Notes under the pieces: model-generated
Database searches by the model: none
Seen by the model: only the letters and a program-made list of their open reading frames with translations
Told to the model about the DNA's origin: nothing
Program-made: the position numbers and the translations under genes
Origin: Isoetes taiwanensis
Lineage: Eukaryota; Streptophyta; Lycopodiopsida; Isoetales; Isoetaceae
Direction: 5' to 3'
Length of the DNA: 64,000 nucleotides
NCBI GenBank assembly: GCA_021234155.1
Contig: JAJEKV010000050.1
Coordinates: forward strand, 8,796,548-8,860,547
In this document: piece by piece, positions 60,192 through 64,000 of the stretch
Layout of the letters: each line of letters opens with the position of its first letter
How positions within the stretch are numbered: position 1 is the stretch's first letter

Positions 60192-61566
60192 GTTCTAGGC
60201 AGGCTCCCAGGTTCTATCACTTGGTGAGTAACCTTCCCAATCGACAAAGTAATACAATCGTTGACGAAGAAACTTGGAGTTTAGAATCTCTCGAATCTCG
60301 AACTCCTCATGATCATCAATTTCCACTGGTGGTGGTGGTTGTGGAGGAACGTGATTCGGGAAAGTATTAACTGTATAGGGCTCCAATAGAAAAACATGAA
60401 ATATTGGATGGAGACGAACAACTGAGGGAACTAGAGCCAGAATGCCACGTCGCTAATCTGAGGTAGGGAGGTCCTTACGAAGAAGACAGACAAGATCACC
60501 AACGTAAAATTTAGAAGCTTCATGCCGATGCAAATCAGCATAATGCCGATAGCGTTCCTATACTCGGTGAAGATGATGCTGGAGATCTTATTGAGGAGCC
60601 TAGAGTTTCTCAAGTCGAGACTCGGCACTAGGATTGACAGAGTCACTGCCAGCGACACCAAGAGACCAACGAGGATGCTGATCAGAGTTCAGAAAGAACG
60701 GAGTCTAGCCATAGAAGCGTGTACTGAGTTATTATAGACAAACTCAGCTAATGGAAGATAATCGACCCAATCATCCTGCTGACAACTGATAAAGCACCTT
60801 AAATATAGCTCCAGTGTTTGATTAATGCACTCTGCCTGCATATTACTTTCTGGATAATGACTGGATGTCAATGAGCGGTCAATATGCAATAACTCCAAAA
60901 GCCGCTTCCAAAAACCTGCGTCGAACTGAGGTCCGCGATCATTGACGATAGTATCTGGCAATCCATGAAGTCTGACTACGTCACAAAGAAGAAGGCCAGC
61001 TTTTCCCTCACTGGTGATGGTGATGTTGCAGGGAATAAAATGAGCCATCTTAGAGAAATGGTCAACAACAACCATGATGGCATCATAACCCTGAGAGAGT
61101 GGCAGCTCTGAAATAAAGTCTATAGAAATACTCTTCCAAGGTCCATCGGGAACTAGCAATGGCTGAAGATGGCTCAGAACCTTCGCTTGACAGCAGATGT
61201 CACAGGATCGAATAAAAGCTTCAATAGAGCGACAAAGCCCAGGCCACCAATACTCTCGACTAATAAGTTCAAAAGTCTTGGTTTCTCTAAGGTATCCGGC
61301 CATAGGTGAATCCTGGCAAGCCTGGAGAACTCGAAGCCTTGAAGCACCATCTGGCACATACAGAAGCTCATCACGAAACAGAAGTCCATCTCGGACCTCA
61401 AATCGATCATAGTCCGATCACATTTGCTGAGAAGATGATCTAGAGCCAATGTATGAAAATATACTTGAGCCAATAGATCGAAGGGTAGAGATGCCCGAAC
61501 AGACTCCAACAAGGCCATATCATATGAAGCAACACAATCCTTAAGCTCTTTATTGTCCATCTGCAA
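60192..61566 (-). pseudogene. Ty3/Gypsy pol pseudogene, copy 2: integrase and chromodomain
   Basis: An open 222-codon stretch (61357-60689) covers most of integrase: REYWWPGLCRSIEAFIRSCD, SISIDFISELPLSQG, TIVNDRGPQFDAGFW and SSHYPESNMQAECINQ. The Asp-Asp-35-Glu spacing is kept. In the zinc finger the two His positions are changed (QACQDSP and AGYLRET where families have CHDSP and GH), while both Cys remain. The chromodomain at 60386-60195 is intact as a short open frame (IREILNSKFLRQRLYYFVDW). Frames break between the two. Confidence 0.85.
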
Positions 61567-61660
61567 CTGCTGGCATACTTGAAGAAGCCGCTTGACCTGC
61601 TATAATAAAGTCGAAACCTTCTCCATAGATATAAAATCACCAAATATGAGCAAAAAAAAT
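61535..61660 (-). pseudogene. gag N-terminal remnant of copy 2
   Basis: MEKVSTLL, a stop, then QVKRLLQVCQQLQMDNKELK lie just after the 5-prime LTR and look like a coiled-coil gag start. Within a few residues the frame passes into the pol linker (MALLESVRASLPFDLLAQV), which marks the internal deletion. Confidence 0.5.
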
Positions 61661-61708
61661 GCTTAGGGTCAGAGCAGGCAAGAACCGGTAAGGGATTCCA
61701 GTTCAAAC

Positions 61709-62117
61709 TGTCATGAACCTATGCGAAAATAAGAAAAATACTTGGAAAATACGCAAGAAATACGAGGGAAACATGCCAAGATCGGCGAAGAATCTAATAT
61801 ATAAACAAGAATCAGGAATATAATGGCCCGAAGGCAAGCAGGACACGATACAGATATCTAGAAGGCTCAAGACTGGCGTTGAACCAAAATGATTCGACAA
61901 GAAGGAGGTGCCTCTTTATATATCTAGGTCAAACGGTCAGCATCGCGCCACTCCAATTGATGAGATCAGGCTAAGTGTGGCGCATGCATGTAGGTTCTAT
62001 AATATTCTAGAACTTCCTGGAAACAACCCTGCATATGAGAAAGATATGAGGGAATATCTTCAACAAGTATTGGTAGTGCACTTGGCAAAGGTGTGTAACT
62101 TGCAATTGCAAGTTCCA
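61709..62117 (-). mobile_element. 5-prime LTR of copy 2
   Basis: About 409 bp, running from TGGAACTTGC to GGTTCATGACA on the minus strand. TATATAAAG lies at 61922-61914. The gag leader follows directly. No standard initiator-Met primer-binding site was recognised. Confidence 0.75.
61914..61922 (-). promoter_or_regulatory. TATA box of the Ty3/Gypsy LTR
   Basis: TATATAAAG on the minus strand, about 200 bp into the LTR. The copy-1 LTR has the decayed form TAAATAAGG at the same place. Confidence 0.5.
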
Positions 62118-64000
62118 TCTTTTATACATACGAATATAATATTCGTATGATACGAATATCTGTATGGTCGCCACAAATTCCAATTTTTGAAAGTGCTATT
62201 TCAGCAAAAAATCCATCCTTTTGAGATTAAGAAATTGACCAATGAAGTGACAGACAATAGCATGAAAGACTAGATTTTCAACACACCGTGAATGTGCACC
62301 ATGACGATTTCAACGACTAGAACTGCAGCCCAAACAAAGGCATTACGACACTCTTGCACCTCATAAAAGACATTATTATAAGGAAGTTGAATGTCCACCT
62401 AGTCTCCTGCAGTCTGTAGCTCCTTTAAATATGCTGAAACTTTAATTCAATCACCAAAACATGCACATGAGACATGAACAACTATATCCACAGAGGTTCA
62501 AGGAGTAGGAAGAGACACGGAGTCAATAGAAAGGGAAGAGGAAGTAGAAGAAGCAGATAAAGGAGCAGAAGACAAAAGACTAGCGGATGAAGCCTGCGAT
62601 TAAACGATATAAAGTTAGTAATGCTGAAGGAACATGCATACAAACTCTTTATTACATGTCAGATTGGAAATTCCAATTCTTACTAGAACTGTTGATTGAG
62701 TTGGAAGTGCATTTTTGATCATTTGTTCATATTTGAGGCCTTCTTTATTTTTTCTTATCTGATTAGACAACAACATGTCCTAGGATCAAGCTGCTCTTTG
62801 GTAGATGCTAAAGAGCTCCATAAAACATGTGCAGGTTCATGAGCTCATTGCCAATTCTAGCTATGGTTGATGAAAAGATAGCATTCTTATCGCAAATACA
62901 CAGAAGTTGCCTTCGGGCATGCAAGCTGGATGGCCTCCAGTCTTTGGCGGATTTGATTTTGCTATCTCTAGGTAGATCCACACATGCCAGTTCTGGATAA
63001 TGGATAAAGAAACTAGATTTGTTCGGATGAATTAGCTCTTCTAAGGCATGGATAGGGCAAAAGTCATCCCATTACAGAGTATAGAACTAAATAAAATAGA
63101 TTTATTAATATCCATAAAGACCAATAAGTCATGAGAACCATGCAATGGATTATTACAACCATTATATAAATATGATAAAAAATTTCCTATCTCGAAAGTT
63201 TTTCAAGGAAAAATTCTTGCAGTAATATGATACTAGATAATCAATAATAAATCATTATGCACAAAAAGGGCATGGTGACTCTGACAATGAAGACGTGCAT
63301 CAAGCACCTCAAGAATGTATAATGTCAAGCCATGCACAGATGGTGCTTTGAGAAGTTGTGGAAGGGTGAAATTTACTGCTAATGTCAAATAACAATTCAT
63401 GATCATCACAAAAGCAAGGTATATTAGAATTGTATGATTTTCATCTTCGATAACTTGTAACTGGCAACATGTACATAATCTCAGATCTCCTAGAAACTAC
63501 AACCACTCCCACCTACCTGCTTCAATTCGTAGCGATCTTGAAGAAATTGATGCAAAAGTTACAAGATCTTTTCTGGGTAAAGAAACAAGCAAATAGGCTT
63601 GTGATCCAGGTGCATTTCTATGTCCATGACAATGATCAGTTTTAACTTGGGCCAAGACATGTGTATCCCATATCATTTGAACAAAAATGACCATCTAGAT
63701 GTTGTTCTAAAAGCTTGGGGCTAGAACTTGCAAACACCATGCATTGTTCCAATTGCATAGACCATCGGGACCATGCACTACAATGCTATTTCCAATGCCG
63801 TTTCAAATGCCAAAGAGGTTCAACCATGACACGCGCTAGAGAAGAGCACTTAACATCTTCCATGCGGTGCACCTATTTTGTATAATGTATATGTCGATCC
63901 ATGGCAGAATGTTTCAAGAGGCCAAAAATCTGTCTCACAACATATGGCACCATAGTTTTCACTTATAGGCTATAAGGGAAAAACATTATTTGCATCTGTT
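62118..64000. other. Unassigned right end of the window
   Basis: No domain is recognised. ATACGAATAT and its complement form a small palindrome near 62138-62160. A GA-rich tract lies at 62500-62580. A 65-codon minus-strand open stretch at 63694-63497 (PRKDLVTFASISSRSLRIEA) could be an exon but has no supporting evidence. Confidence 0.4.

Larger units (their letters stand above)
59741..62117 (-). mobile_element. Ty3/Gypsy chromovirus, copy 2 (internally deleted)
   Basis: It has a 5-prime LTR (61709-62117), a short gag start, a direct jump into the RNase H-integrase linker, then integrase, chromodomain and a shortened 3-prime LTR (59741-60062). Most of gag, all protease and reverse transcriptase, and RNase H are missing. 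It is highly similar to copy 1 over the integrase and chromodomain. Confidence 0.85.

Noticed and set aside
1-64000. CRISPR array or bacterial defence system
   Set aside because: No regularly spaced short repeats with unique spacers and no prokaryotic-type genes were seen. The tandem repeats present are adjacent or kilobase-scale.

Overview
The window is repeat-dominated nuclear DNA of a land plant. A seed-free vascular plant such as a fern is my best inference, but nothing here proves it. The plant assignment rests on the element mix (LINEs, a CACTA transposon with GC-rich subterminal motifs, a Ty3 chromovirus, LTR fragments, a short TIR element), on GT-AG exons embedded in repeats, and on a CAG/CTG-specific error pattern that points to CHG methylation. 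I see no bacterial-type operons, rRNA genes or CRISPR arrays, and no intact long open reading frame.

Layout. 1-1.9 kb: unassigned DNA with short repeats. 1.9-5.7 kb: a decayed two-ORF LINE on the minus strand. 6.9-8.1 kb: a protein-kinase-like pseudogene (+). 8.2-9.3 kb: a foldback-type repeat and a TIR element. 9.8-13.4 kb: two decayed multi-exon genes on opposite strands. 14-17 kb: local duplications, including a perfect 21-bp hairpin. 17-22.7 kb: a three-exon gene relic (minus) mixed with two copies of a tRNA-like repeat and two direct copies of an LTR. 22.7-25.4 kb: T-rich DNA with a repeat of about 1 kb. 25.4-40 kb: head-to-tail copies of a 2.5-3.9 kb repeat family joined at T-runs, with another copy at 43 kb. 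40-45 kb: two L1-type LINE fragments, a second TIR-element copy, and two phase-compatible exons of an unrecognised gene. 45.34-56.36 kb: a proposed 11-kb CACTA element holding an array of seven full and one partial 1.1-kb tandem repeats. 56.5-62.1 kb: a duplicated Ty3/gypsy chromovirus (minus). 62.1-64 kb: unassigned.

The elements do not form a working pathway. The most interesting signals are: the CACTA-like element whose interior is a satellite-like array; a conserved segment of the long repeat family with compensatory changes in a hairpin; and the CAG/CTG-to-CG indel signature separating near-identical repeat copies, which is probably a base-calling footprint of CHG methylation and would break reading frames here.
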